This document shows, in pieces, positions 37,801 to 48,369 of a stretch of 64,000 nt of DNA. Made by a program: the position numbers and the translations under genes. Position 1 is the stretch's first letter, and every line of letters starts with the position of its first letter. The stretch is from Vermamoeba vermiformis (Eukaryota > Tubulinea > Echinamoebida), in contig JBEWZL010000048.1 of the NCBI GenBank assembly GCA_045837725.1, positions 62,001-126,000 of the forward strand. The letters run 5' to 3'. Below the pieces are notes generated by a model that searched no databases, was not told the DNA's origin, and was given only the letters and a program-made list of their open reading frames with translations.

Positions 37801-40746
37801 CTTGAGATTAGGATCCAAGCTGATAGCCGCACCTGTCGAGTAGAACAAGCCGTTCAATTCCCAGTTCAAGAATCGTTGCAAGTTACTCGATGACGGGAAC
37901 AAGGTTGGCACGTGATCTGAAGTGCGCAGCTGAGTTACTGAGAAGATTGAAGCGCCAATGACCAGGGCAAAGACGACGATAATGATGACACGTCGTTTTT
38001 CAATCATAGGTGCGAACTTGAAGCGGAAGAATCGTTCAGCATAATTATACCCTTGGCCACTCTCGTCTAAATCACAATTAGCTCCCTAAGAAATTTCACA
38101 CGACCGTCAGACACTTACCGCTATCAGAGTCCTCGCTGCTGACTTCAAATGAAGCCAATTGAGTGCTCGAGTATTTCATAGGCTTGTAAGCAACGCGATT
38201 GCTAATCGAGTTCCAAAGCTTTCGCATCGGATCAAATCGCTCGAGTCTCTTCTTCCAGTGCCTCTCCCAAATGACCAAGACAGCTGGGTACCATGAAATA
38301 GCCATAAAGTAGTTGAGCATCACGAGCATGCCCATGAAAATACCGAAAAATCTTAAGGCGGGAATGGTTGACACGGCATTGATACCGAAGGAAGCAGCGG
38401 TCGTAAAACTCGTGACTTGTGATATTGGTTAGATCTTGGACAGTAGTCAATAGGGAGTTACTCTAACTTACTAAAAGTTGCTTTTGCAGCGTGTCTTATA
38501 GTCTGTGCAAGACGTAGTTCAACGTCGTTAATGTTCTCATAGTGCTGGAACATGTTGAAGAACACGAACAAATCTGAACAATTGTTAGTATTAATAATTG
38601 AGTATGATCGTGATCTTATCTTACCATCAACACCAACACCGATAATGACAAACAAAGCTAAGACGTTCAATACACCAACGTGATCGACTTGCAAAATGAC
38701 ACGGAAGATGAAGTAGACACTTGGCACGAGGTGATTAGCCATGTCTTGCTACCATTCATGAAAATAATATGCTACTTACGTTGGGAACGAGAAGCAGATC
38801 ATTAGCATGCCCATGAATGAAGGGAAGAACGAGCCCATGGAGACGTACATCACTGTAAAGAGGGTCAGATCCAAATTTCCGAAAACTCAGATATTTGCTA
38901 CTTACACAAGAATACGACGGTCAAACTAGCAAGGGCTAATGTAGCATCACCCCAAACAGTTTGAAGAATTTCGTGGTCAGTGAGTGAATTTCCACCGAAC
39001 ATGATTGGTAACTCGTCCGAATCGAGGCTCTTAAAGAACGACAGCTTGGAGTTGATGAATTCGCGGAACTTTTGCCACTGCTCTTCTCCCTTTTCTTCGC
39101 TATATTGCACCAAAATAAATATTGAGGCAACAACTGTAGGAAAATTTTAGGGTCTCAAAGTACCTCGAGTAGAAGCCCTTGACAGGTCTGCCGAATCTGA
39201 ATTGAATGCGGAAGTACTCGCTGACGGGACTCGCAGGCTTGAATCTCTCGTCTGTGAAGTGATAAATGCCTTGTCTGAACACTGCTGTCAGTGCCTCAAT
39301 GAGATCTGCTTGTGTATCGCCTTTGCCGTCAGGAATACCGACACCTGCGCATCAATAAGTAACACAGTCATATTATTAGTATTGTAATAGGTACCTGTAG
39401 TCGGATCATGTGACGGGTAAAAGAATGGCAGCAAAGATTGAGGTTCTTCGCATTGCAAAACTCCTTTGTCTGAAAATGCTTGATTAGCACTGCATCATCT
39501 CGCTGAACATTAATATAATATGCCCTTACAAAAAGTAGTCGTGCAAAAGTCAGTGTAGCCTTCAATAGCCTCCACTCGCTTCTTGATCTCGTTCATCTTC
39601 TCGATATACTCTGGCGTGATGACATTGCCGCCTTTCTTCGGGGCAAAGAACACGAGATGCACGCTCCAAGTACTATCTCTGGACTGCGTAGTGCGCAATA
39701 CCTGTGCATTACCAATGTTAGAATATTTCCAGTAATTGTCTGTTTTACGAAACGTGTTTTCGAAAACCTCGGGTGAATTATTACGAGCGTGCTAATTATA
39801 GTATGAATATCTTCGTCCAAATTTACATTTAATCTTGCTATTATATTTGAATAATTTCAGTTTCGGAAACGCTTACCTGTGATCCAAGTTTATAGTCTTG
39901 AGTAATGCTTAATCCAAACGAAAGACCGTCCTTAGTGGTATATTTATAGTCCAAAGGCAATGATAAGTTGATGTTATCAATATTGGACAAAGAGTCAAGT
40001 TTCCACTCCGGATGCGCAAATCCTTTGAAAAAGTCTGGAACTGAATCCACGGAACCAGATGCTGATGCAGACGATGAAGGGAGATATCGTTGAAGGATGT
40101 CCCACCATGTTATTAGGAAGTGATAATAATCATTCTGTGCGGCTTTAAATGCCTGAAAAGTAACGCAAGATCTGTCAGCAAACAAGTGACAGTTAATACC
40201 ATACTACGATCATACCTCGATTTGTATAATGACTTCGTGACCTCTGGCACGAAAAGAACTCAAACTGTAGTCGATCTGGACCGGATAAGTGACTGCAATC
40301 CCTGTTAACACGATCTACCACAAAAAATGATTAGTTCCAGAATAATGTTAGTAATATTAGATGAAATTGCAACTTGTATTAATATCATTTGGGGTGGTAA
40401 TGCTTCGAAATTGATGTCATGTGCAATTACGGGTGAATTTCTGCTCGGAAACAAACGAGACAGATTCAATTTCCCAAACAAAATAAAATAGATAATTAAT
40501 ATTACTTACGGGAATAGCAGCAAAAAATATAAGACTTAATATGGGAAATCTTGCGATGATCGTGGCGTACCACAGCTTCTTGTATTTGGACATGAACGGT
40601 TTATCAGATTCATCATCGTCATACTTTCTTATCGTGTCCTCTTCTTCACTGTCGCGCCTTTCTCCGAATACTTGAAGGTCGTCTTCTTCATTATCGAACC
40701 TGCTTAATGCAAGCTCAACTTGATCATCCAAAGTTCCTTTGCTCAT
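34870..40746 (-). CDS. RND-family (Patched/Dispatched-like) transporter with 13 CGVC modules
   Basis: About 18 exons. First exons: 40746-40510, 40314-40216, 40152-39877, 39701-39530. Module exons: 38081-36912, 36860-36606, 36552-36413. Last exons: 35715-35142 and 35078-34870. After an acidic cytosolic N-terminus comes TM1, an ectodomain, then a five-TM block with the RND acidic motif (IIGVGVD/DLFVF), as in Dispatched/Patched. The second ectodomain carries 13 Cys-rich repeats of the pattern CDGVPNSGKKLDACGVCGG, interrupted by a Pro-rich linker of about 70 residues. The second TM block (LVGLSVVSYHVQVTL) lacks the Asp expected in the second RND motif. The tail is cytosolic and Gln-rich. The junction near 38780/38748 is one base out of phase in my model. 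One intron holds a tRNA-Phe. A proton- or sodium-driven lipid/lipoprotein exporter is the family expectation. Confidence 0.82.
35823..35895 (-). tRNA. tRNA-Phe (GAA), inside an intron of the RND gene
   Basis: The 73 nt include the discriminator A. Acceptor stem GCCGCGA pairs with TCGCGGC. D-arm GCTCAGTTGGGAGAGC, anticodon loop ACTGAAGAT with anticodon GAA, T-arm CCCGGTTCAATCCCGGG. No intron and no encoded CCA. It lies in the same orientation as the host gene within intron 35973-35716. A T-run terminator (TCTTTTTTGC on the minus strand, 35820-35811) follows. Identical in sequence to the copy at 46408-46480. Confidence 0.96.
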
Positions 40747-41107
40747 AAATGCAACTTATTGGTCAAAGAAACTAAGGATTTGAAATATATCTATAAATAC
40801 AATTTTTACAATATATACAGAGATGTGGTCGTTATGTCTTGTGATGGAACAATTTGAAGACAAATTAAGAAAAATTGTTTTGGTCTCGTGTTATTGCAAC
40901 GAATCACTCGTATGAGCACTTGAAAACTCTTCTACAAGGTAATGGTTACCTTTTGATCATGCGCAGATTTGACGCTGCAAATACCGGCAAGAACCTTGGG
41001 CCAAATCCAGCGGAAGAATTTCCACTTCGGTCATTAAAACCACATTGCTCCGTGCGTAACGATATTTTAATAGTACAATAATACATAGGAGTCTAAATCA
41101 GCTGAAG
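40747..41107. other. Intergenic, no gene seen
   Basis: About 360 bp between two minus-strand genes. A 68-codon plus-strand frame (40875-41081) has no motif or splice context and is not supported. Contains the promoter of the RND gene. Confidence 0.5.
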
Positions 41108-41518
41108 TTATTGTTTGACTCCATTTACGAACTTGATACCAAAATCTTTTTCCAATATCATTTGCTCGATCTTGGATTGAGGTTTATAGCCTGATATAAT
41201 AAAAATCTGTCTTAATTATGGATGTTTCTAAAGTGTGGGTTGTTAGTATTACCTCTGGGAAGAGATCGAGGATCAAAACCTCCATCCGTTTTAATAGCGT
41301 ACTTTGGCTCAGGATTTTCCTTTGGAGGCTCTACTAATTTTCTACACATTTAAATTAATATTATTGGACTTAATATTGCAAGATAATAATTGAACTGTCA
41401 AAATCAAATTGACTTTTACTCAAACAAAATCTTACTTCAGACTCGCGCCTTGACTTGCAGCGGTGACTTTAACACCTTTAAGTACTTCTTCTATTTCGCG
41501 ATCTTCTTGGCTTGTCAT
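41108..41518 (-). CDS. Small protein of unknown function (84 aa)
   Basis: Three exons (41518-41436, 41341-41253, 41190-41108) with consistent phases and clean GTAAGA/GTAATA donors give 84 residues. It starts MTSQEDREIEEVLKGVKV and has a central segment with KTDGGFDPRSLPRGYKPQS. The C-terminus is IEQMILEKDFGIKFVNGVK. There is no signal peptide, TM or Cys pair; it is likely a soluble, mainly polar protein. I do not recognise the family. It diverges from the F-box/GTPase gene with only 115 bp between starts, so the two probably share a promoter region. Two introns in so short a frame, both in phase, support it being real. Confidence 0.7.
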
Positions 41519-41633
41519 CTTGCTGTTCGGATAGCGTTCAATGATTCAATTTCAAAAAATAAAAGATTTTTTGTTGCAACCCGTAAACACAGTTGGATCC
41601 GATCGTTTGGCTAAATTTGGACTTATCGTAACT

Positions 41634-42810
41634 ATGAGTATACTAAAGAATCCAGAGTACTCATTTCCTCCTGAAGTCTGGGTCAACATTTTTCGTTTTG
41701 CGGACCCAGATCTCATTTTCGATCTAGAAGACGTATGCACATTTTTTAGACAAGAATTAAATAATAAAATATTTCCTGGCAATATTGCTGTAAATCGCGG
41801 TACGTATTAATAGCGACTGTTCGATAAAATATTAATATTGTATTTTAATTATTAATTTAATTTGTCGATTTTAAATACAAATCGCTGGTTAATCTTGTAG
41901 TATAATAGAATTAATTAGAAAATTTCGGAATCGTCGCGCAACAATTCCAACCGTTCATAAAATCGACCTTGAGGCAAAACCGTTAGAATTCAATATTGGA
42001 CTCGTTGGCGAAGAAGGCGTTGGTAAAACTAGCTTATATACAGCATATGCACAAAAATCACCGATTATGATCAACTTAATGTACGGATCTGGCGACAGAC
42101 CTGTAAGCTTCGTTATCAAAAAGCTGCTAACGTTACTAACGACCGAAATAATCTATTAGTTCATTACTAAAGCTAAATACGAAGGTCATGAAGTTATTTT
42201 TAAGCTCGTAAGTAATATTTACTGTGTTTCGATTCAACTTAAAGTTTGATTCTAACGCGTGTCCAGGTCGACTTAGAACGCTTTTCAGGGCAGTTTGAAC
42301 CACCTAAACTTGACTTTAGCACCGCGCATGGTGTTATGCTATGCTACGATGTGACGAAAACAGCAAGTCTTGCCTCTTTGCTCAAATTCTGGCTGCCCTA
42401 CATTGTCGCCAAGTCACCGAGTAACACCGTGTTTTTCCTCGTGGCTACAAAGACTGAAACGCCAGAACGCGAACGAAAAGTATCTCAATATATGGGAGAG
42501 GCACGTTAGAATATATTATAGTTCCTGTGAGTATTTACTAACGTATCGTTGGCTCCAGTCTATTGCGCAAATATTACGGATGCAGTATTGGGAAGTCAGC
42601 TCGGTGAAATACACAAATATTACGCAGCTATTTGCTAGCATGCACAGTGCAATAGTTCACGAATATCATACGTAAGTACAAATTGAAGTAATGGAGATCT
42701 TGCCATGGCTAACTCGATCGAATTCTAGCTCTGATCCAGCAGAGCCAAACGGAGGCAAATCGCATAACCATCATCACCACAACGCCAAAGACAAATGTTC
42801 TGTAATGTAA
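41634..42810 (+). CDS. F-box / Rho-like GTPase fusion with CaaX box
   Basis: Six exons (41634-41799, 41909-42102, 42160-42207, 42267-42479, 42559-42671, 42729-42810) close in phase at 271 residues. Residues 11-45 are an F-box (FPPEVWVNIFRFADPDLI...VCTFFRQEL). From residue 82 a Ras-superfamily G domain follows: P-loop GLVGEEGVGKTS (89-97), LCYDVTKTASLASL with FWLPYI as in Rho/Ras proteins, a G4-like ATKTE, a G5-like EVSSVKY, then the final helix ITQLFASMHSAI. The switch II region reads KLVDLERFSGQF and lacks the usual DxxGQ, so hydrolysis may be impaired. The tail has a His cluster and ends CSVM, a prenylation box. Predicted membrane-anchored GTPase module that could recruit an SCF ligase. Confidence 0.82.
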
Positions 42811-42931
42811 ATAAAGACGTTTCGTTCCTATCTTGAAATTTACGAAATGGAATTCACAAAAGCAAAAAAAAACTCGAATTCAACCGGCAATAATTTATTT
42901 TGTCGATCAGATTGATTACAACACGTCTCAA

Positions 42932-44553
42932 ATGTATCCTTATTACCAAGCAAGGGATCCTAACTACCCTCCTTATGATCCGAATATGCAACCGGGTTAT
43001 CCTCCTCAACCTGGATTTCAACCCGGATACCCACCTCAACAACCCGGCTATCCGCAACAACCAGGTTATCCACCTCAACAAGGATACCCTCCCCAACAAC
43101 CTTATAATGCAGCACAGCCTGGCTATCCACCACAACAAGGGTACCCGCCTCAACAACCCTACGCGCAACCCGGATACCCTCCTCAACAACCAATGGCTGG
43201 CGGATACGCTCAATATACAGACCCTCGATACCAAAATATGTACAATAATATACCACCCTCAATGCCCTTGCAGCCTTTGAATGGAAAGAAAAAAGCCGTT
43301 TTAATTGGCATTAATTGTAAGTTCATGCTAATACGTTAATTTCGCATAATAACGCGCTCCATTATTTTTAAATTATTTTTTGAAATTATTATTATAAAAA
43401 TAGAAAATCAGAATTCAATTTTAATTTTCTTAAAAGACTTCGGGACCTCATCTGCCTTGAAAGGATGCATTAACGACGTAAAAAACGTTGCTGTAAGTAA
43501 CACCTCATATTGCGATCGTCATAATAATATTTTTGAAGCAACTTCTCATGACTTACGGATTTCAATTCGATCTCATTCACTGCTTGACCGACGATCAACA
43601 AGAACCATTTTGGAAGCCTTACAAAGCTAATATTTTAAGGTACTATAAATAGCACCTCCGCTACGTGCAATATAATTTACCCGATCCTTACAGAGAAGTT
43701 GAATGGCTCGCGTTCAATGCTCAGCCAGGCGACAGTTTATTCTTCATGTTTTCAGGCCACGGCGGTCAAGTACGCTAATACTAATGACGTAGTATAATTA
43801 CTACAGTATAGCTAATTTTATAACCGTTAAGGTGAAAGACAGAGACGGTGATGAAGAAGACGGCTATGATGAGACTATTTGCCCGTTAGATTATCAACAA
43901 AGTAATATTATTAATATGCAACTGATACATACGACGGTATTAATTGTTAATTGTATTTTTAGACGGATCTATTGTCGACGATATTTTGCACGATAAATTA
44001 GTCAAGCCATTGCCACAAGGTTGCAGATTGACCGCACTGATGGATTGCTGTCACAGCGGCACTGGATTGGACTTGCCTTATGTAGTCACTGACGATGATG
44101 AGCGAAACAGATACAATCAGGACTTCAGGTACGCGAGATTGATATTCAAACTATACTTGCCTAATATGGAAATAAAGTCTTGCTAATCTCACTTTCTAGA
44201 ATGATGAGCCCTTCAGCAGCGCGTATTGCCCAATCAAAGACCTCGCAAGGCGACGTGATCTTGTTCAGTGGTTGTCAAGACGATCAATGCTCCGCTGACA
44301 GTTCGTTCGGTCGAGAGCCACAAGGAGCAATGACGTACTCGCTGTTGAATGTGTTGAAGTCACATCCGAGTGTCAGTTATAAGGAGATGTTGAGAAAGAT
44401 GAGAGCCGCGCTGAGAGCGTCAACTACGAAATTCAGTCAGGTAAGTACAGATGCGTTAGATCTACGATTAGATTTGTCCTAACGTACGTGCTCTAGGTCC
44501 CGCAAATGTCTACTGGCAAGCCATTCGATGTCAATGCACCATTTGCGATTTAA
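42932..44553 (+). CDS. Type I metacaspase with PGYPPQQ-rich prodomain
   Basis: Eight exons (42932-43316, 43437-43492, 43539-43639, 43694-43769, 43832-43901, 43963-44128, 44200-44440, 44497-44553) give 383 residues. The N-terminal 110 residues are a Pro/Gln/Tyr-rich prodomain with about nine imperfect PGYPPQQ repeats, typical of type I metacaspases. The peptidase C14 core starts [13 protein letters not shown]. The catalytic His lies in FMFSGHGGQ (His203) and the Cys in [12 protein letters not shown] (Cys259). Acidic [13 protein letters not shown] matches the calcium-binding/substrate region. Members cleave after Arg/Lys and act in stress, protein quality control and cell death. The start is placed at MYPYYQ; in-frame codons upstream to 42833 would add about 33 residues. 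Confidence 0.93.
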
Positions 44554-44809
44554 AACTTTAATATTTGTACCACCACAAAACATCTTGTAGAATATTTTTC
44601 GGAATAAATGTTTGTTTGCAATTGCACAGCACCATCGAATGAATATTAGTGCCTGGTGGTTGGTAGCACTCACGGTCCAAAACAGATTGCGGGTCTCCAC
44701 GTGATCATTCAAATTTTTCATGAACGGACCATTTTTTCATGCACGAAGCCACAAAAACTCAATTCAAGTTGACTTTACAAGTAACACAAACACAACTCAC
44801 TAAAACATC

Positions 44810-46278
44810 ATGGAAGCCTGGCACAAATTGTTAGAGACCACCACTGTCAAGTCGGTGATCTCGGAGAAGAGACGTGATCTTATTTCTATCCCTAGCCGCG
44901 GAAACGTCTCGGATGCCCTTAGAGTACGTGACTGGGATGGCGTTTTATAGTATAAGACCACTCCTAATTAATTTACTTTTAGCTTATGGAATTGGAAAAC
45001 ATTTTGTCTTTGCCCGTCATTGACCACGACGTAAACAAATTTATTGGTTTTATTGACGTATTGGATATTGCTGGTAAGGTTTGAAAAGATCAAAATAAAT
45101 TGTGTTGATTGAGAATTTTAAAAATTAATTTTGATCTCATCTAGGTTATGTTTTGGCTTTGTGGCGAAAGATTTCGCCTGAATTAGACGAAAAACGATTC
45201 CCTGCTGATATGTATATGAACCACAGCGTTTCTGAAGTATTGAGTAAGTGACACCACCGAAAAAAACTTTTCGCAAGAAAGATCCGGATCAACAAACAAA
45301 TTCAAAATCAGCACCGGTGCATGTAATATTTTGCTTTTTCCATGCATCTTCTGCGCAATTATTACCCAAGATAAGCTCTACGAAATTTCTATTGTTTTTA
45401 ATGAACCCAAATCGTGCGACGTGTTTTAGTCCCGTCTATATTAATTGTTAGCCAATACAATATAATTAATTATTATTTTAATGCAGATTTCTCGCACTGG
45501 AACTATCCCGTCTTTATTTCAGAAAATGCTTCGATGCGCGAACTTTTGGCAATGCTCAACGAGCCCAAATATCACCAACGATTGCACCGCGTAGCAGTTG
45601 TTAGAGACAACAAGGTCGTTAATGTCATCAGCCAGTCTGACATCTTAGGATTCGTCTACGAGAACGTTAAATTGATTCCAGACATCTTGGTAAGCAATAA
45701 TTTTTAGGTTTTGTTCCCGAGCTTAAAATTGACGCTCGTCTTCGCTGATAGGCCAACAAGACTTTGGAAGAGCTCAAGTTTGTTAGACCCTTGATCTACG
45801 TCAGAATCGATAGCCCCTTCGTTGACGCTCTCGAGATCTTGTACAAAAACAAAATCAGTGGTTTGGCTTTGGTCGATAATGAATTCCACTTGCGTGGTAA
45901 CTTCAGTGCTAGTGACTTGAGAGTAAGCAGCTCAGAAATATCGATTATTTTGGTACGATTGTAACGTATTCCTGTTAGGGCATGTCACCCACCTCATTCC
46001 ATTACTTCAACGGCTCTGTCTTGATGTTTTTGGCTAAGGGCACGCACTCGGTAAGTGGCGTAACTACGCGATAAAGAGTACGTGAAGCTGATATCCTCTG
46101 TCATTAGACTGGCTCTCGTCCCTCACTGGACACTCCTCCCACCACTACTCTGCGCGAGGCTATTCTTTCCTTGAAGAGAAACAAAATCCACCGAATCTAC
46201 GTCGCAGATCAAAGCGACAGACCACTTGGTTTGGTTACCATCAGCGACATCATCTCCGTTCTGAACGTACTCCCTTAA
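44810..46278 (+). CDS. Four-CBS-domain protein, AMPK-gamma-like
   Basis: Seven exons (44810-44923, 44983-45073, 45145-45243, 45487-45689, 45752-45922, 45979-46050, 46108-46278) give 306 residues. Four CBS motifs form two Bateman pairs: LPVIDHDVNKFIGFIDVLDIA; RVAVVRDNKVVNVISQSDIL; GLALVDNEFHLRGNFSASDL; RIYVADQSDRPLGLVTISDI. Order, spacing and length match SNF4/AMPK gamma subunits, which bind AMP/ATP. Plant and protist stand-alone CBS proteins are the alternative. No kinase-interaction region can be read from sequence alone. No signal peptide or TM; cytosolic or nuclear. Introns fall at the borders of the CBS units. Confidence 0.82.
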
Positions 46279-46407
46279 GCAGCCAATCTTTTTAACCATG
46301 TTCATAGCCACATATTAATATAAAGCCGATTTACAAGGCATAAGTGCAACGAGGCTTGTCTGCTGATCGGACTGCACCCAAAAAAATTGAAGCGACGGAT
46401 AAGGCAA

Positions 46408-46480
46408 GCCGCGATAGCTCAGTTGGGAGAGCGTTAGACTGAAGATCTAGAGGCCCCCGGTTCAATCCCGGGTCGCGGCA
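46408..46480 (+). tRNA. tRNA-Phe (GAA)
   Basis: Same 73-nt sequence as the intronic copy at 35823-35895: acceptor GCCGCGA/TCGCGGC, D-arm GCTCAGTTGGGAGAGC, anticodon GAA, T-arm CCCGGTTCAATCCCGGG, discriminator A. It lies 130 bp past the CBS gene. The 3' trailer TCTTTTTTGCTTTT (46483-46496) holds the Pol III terminator and is shared with the 5S rRNA gene at 56556. Confidence 0.96.
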
Positions 46481-46817
46481 TTTCTTTTTTGCTTTTCTAA
46501 CCGCGTCGAGCTGCGCAAAGTGGTCCAACCCAGTCTTTTTTTTTTGTAGGTGCTTGACTACGCTTATCCTAGCGTCGATATTCTCCTATCCCAAGTTCTT
46601 CTTGGAATTGACAGATCCACTTAGGGCTGTGGTTTCAAAGCCCGATTTGTACCTTCTTTCATAAGACATACTCTAAACTGTTTGGAACCTTTAATTTATT
46701 GTCGAGATCTCGCTGGTGGTAAAGCATCAAGGGACCATTAACTTGATCACGAATCTGTTTCGACTATCTACAAAATGTACAAAGAAAAGTTTTGCAGCAA
46801 TGGCCCACATGAGTTAT
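46481..46817. other. Intergenic after tRNA-Phe
   Basis: About 340 bp between the tRNA and the end of the HEAT-like gene. A T9-10 run near 46535 could be a second Pol III stop. No gene supported. Confidence 0.5.
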
Positions 46818-47759
46818 TTACAGGATGTTCCATTTGCCGGTCTTACGATAGGAGGTCAAGACGCGGTGGCAGGTACGCCTAACTTTCAGATCTTCGTCAT
46901 TGTGTAGGTCTATTGAAAGATTATTAAAAAATTGAGGGTTATAGTCGATATTAATTACCTTCTAGAGCACGAATAATATCGTCTTCACGTTCCTTAGGGC
47001 TTCCGTCGCACAAGTTGTGTAAGACTTGATATCTGACGTTAGCTAATTACAAGAATAATTAATAACTGCTAACACAATAATTATTGCTTTAGATGGTCGA
47101 ACTTACGATCAGGATCGGAGGTCATTTCGATAATTCTGTTCCAGAAGGCCGGTACGTTTCGTTTAACGTGACAGGGACACAGATCTCTCAGGGCAATCTT
47201 GCGCGCAACAGGATCGGGGTTCCTAGTGTAGTCAATGAACTCTTCGATGGAGACGCAAGCCTCTTTTTCGACTTGATCTCGACCATCCTTAAGACCACGG
47301 ATAACAACTTCGTAGGTGTTGCCATATTTAGGATTAACGGCCTCGAAGGGGTTAGCGGTATCAGCTGTAAAATCGAGCGATTAGAAACTGTGGAAATTTA
47401 AAAATAAAAATTCAATTTAGAAAAAAAATTAAAAAATAAATTTGCGTTTCGCTGCATTGATACATACTTCGTAAGGAGTTACCAATGGTAATCGGAGCGT
47501 CCAATTTCTTTACAGCTTCACGTTTCTCTGCTTTTTCGAAACCGAGAGCTTCCATCAGCTTATCGACAACGGCTTCCGTTTTAGCCTTATCCTTGTTGTT
47601 GTCGTACTCGTTCAAATAGTCCTTGAGTGTTTCTTCGATCTCTTCACGAGTGGAAGTCAGATCGGTCACAACTTCAACCAAGTAATCAATAATAGTATCG
47701 TCGTCAATTTGATCTCTCACATGATCCGATATAACTTGTTTGATTTTGATGTTCGACAT
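46818..47759 (-). CDS. HEAT/ARM-repeat-like protein, function unknown
   Basis: Four exons (47759-47468, 47364-47107, 47042-46959, 46909-46818) give 241 residues. The N-terminus (MSNIKIKQVISDHVRDQIDD) is acidic and helical. The second half has HEAT-like helix pairs: NPDPVARKIALRDLCPCHV, SDPDPNVRYQVLHNLCDGSP and NDEDLKVRRTCHRVLTSYRK, each with the Asp-Pro-x-VR turn typical of HEAT repeats. No signal peptide or TM. I cannot assign it to a named complex. It shares a divergent 211-bp region with a small membrane-protein frame to the right. Confidence 0.72.
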
Positions 47760-47970
47760 ATTGTGTTATGTTTTTGTGTTTTTGATTGAATGACAACGAT
47801 GTTGTGCGTGGGTATAAATCATACCCCATTCTTTTATTTTTCGCAGTCTCGCAAACAGGCATGTCCGTTATGAGAAACGATGACAAAGCAACCAAAAATA
47901 TCTCGTTCAAAGAAATATCCTAAAAATAAGTATCGCCTTCTTGGTTAGCTTCGTGCGAGGCGAAACTGGG

Positions 47971-48165
47971 ATGGCCACATCTGCTATCCAGTTTGTCGTT
48001 CTTCTAATATTTTATTTTGCCACAGATAAATTTATTTTGCGACGCAGGAACCCGGGAGCGAGACGTTTAATGATGAGATATTTTAAGCAAATTAATTTAC
48101 CAAAACAAATCTCATTTTCAAGTCTGGACTCTAGTTCAATACCGAGTTTGGCCAGCCGTTACTAA
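47971..48165 (+). CDS. Possible small single-pass membrane protein (64 aa)
   Basis: Uninterrupted frame from the ATG at 47971. A hydrophobic segment (AIQFVVLLIFYFATDKFIL) is followed by a basic stretch (RRRNPGARRLMMRYF), giving a type III/N-out or tail topology, then a Ser-rich end. It sits between a minus-strand gene start and the CLU gene. No family is recognised and no intron confirms it, so it may be chance. Confidence 0.35.
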   Translation: MATSAIQFVVLLIFYFATDKFILRRRNPGARRLMMRYFKQINLPKQISFSSLDSSSIPSLASRY

Positions 48166-48369
48166 TAATTTTATCCTTCCAAATTGACTAATTGCAAATA
48201 GTGTTCTGTTTTTGTCCTTATCGTTCAAGCAATGATCCATCTGAGCCATTTTTAGCAACGGCTGAACGAAGCACAACAGATAGTCTCACCAAAAGCCAAT
48301 TGAATTTGTCCAAGCTTTGCTAGCTTTGTCGCCTCATTGTGCATTACTTTGTGAGCTAAGTCGTTACAA

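Noticed and set aside
37157-37843. 228-codon plus-strand frame opposite the CGVC repeats
   Set aside because: Antisense reflection of regular Cys/Gly repeats; the coding strand is fixed by 18 phased exons.
42479-42558. Possible frameshift in the GTPase gene near KVSQYMGEAR
   Set aside because: A GTATCT donor at 42480 joins ERERK to SIAQILRMQYWEVSS in phase and explains the segment as intron.
42854-43262. Minus-strand frames opposite the metacaspase prodomain
   Set aside because: Antisense of the PGYPPQQ repeat; no start or splice support.
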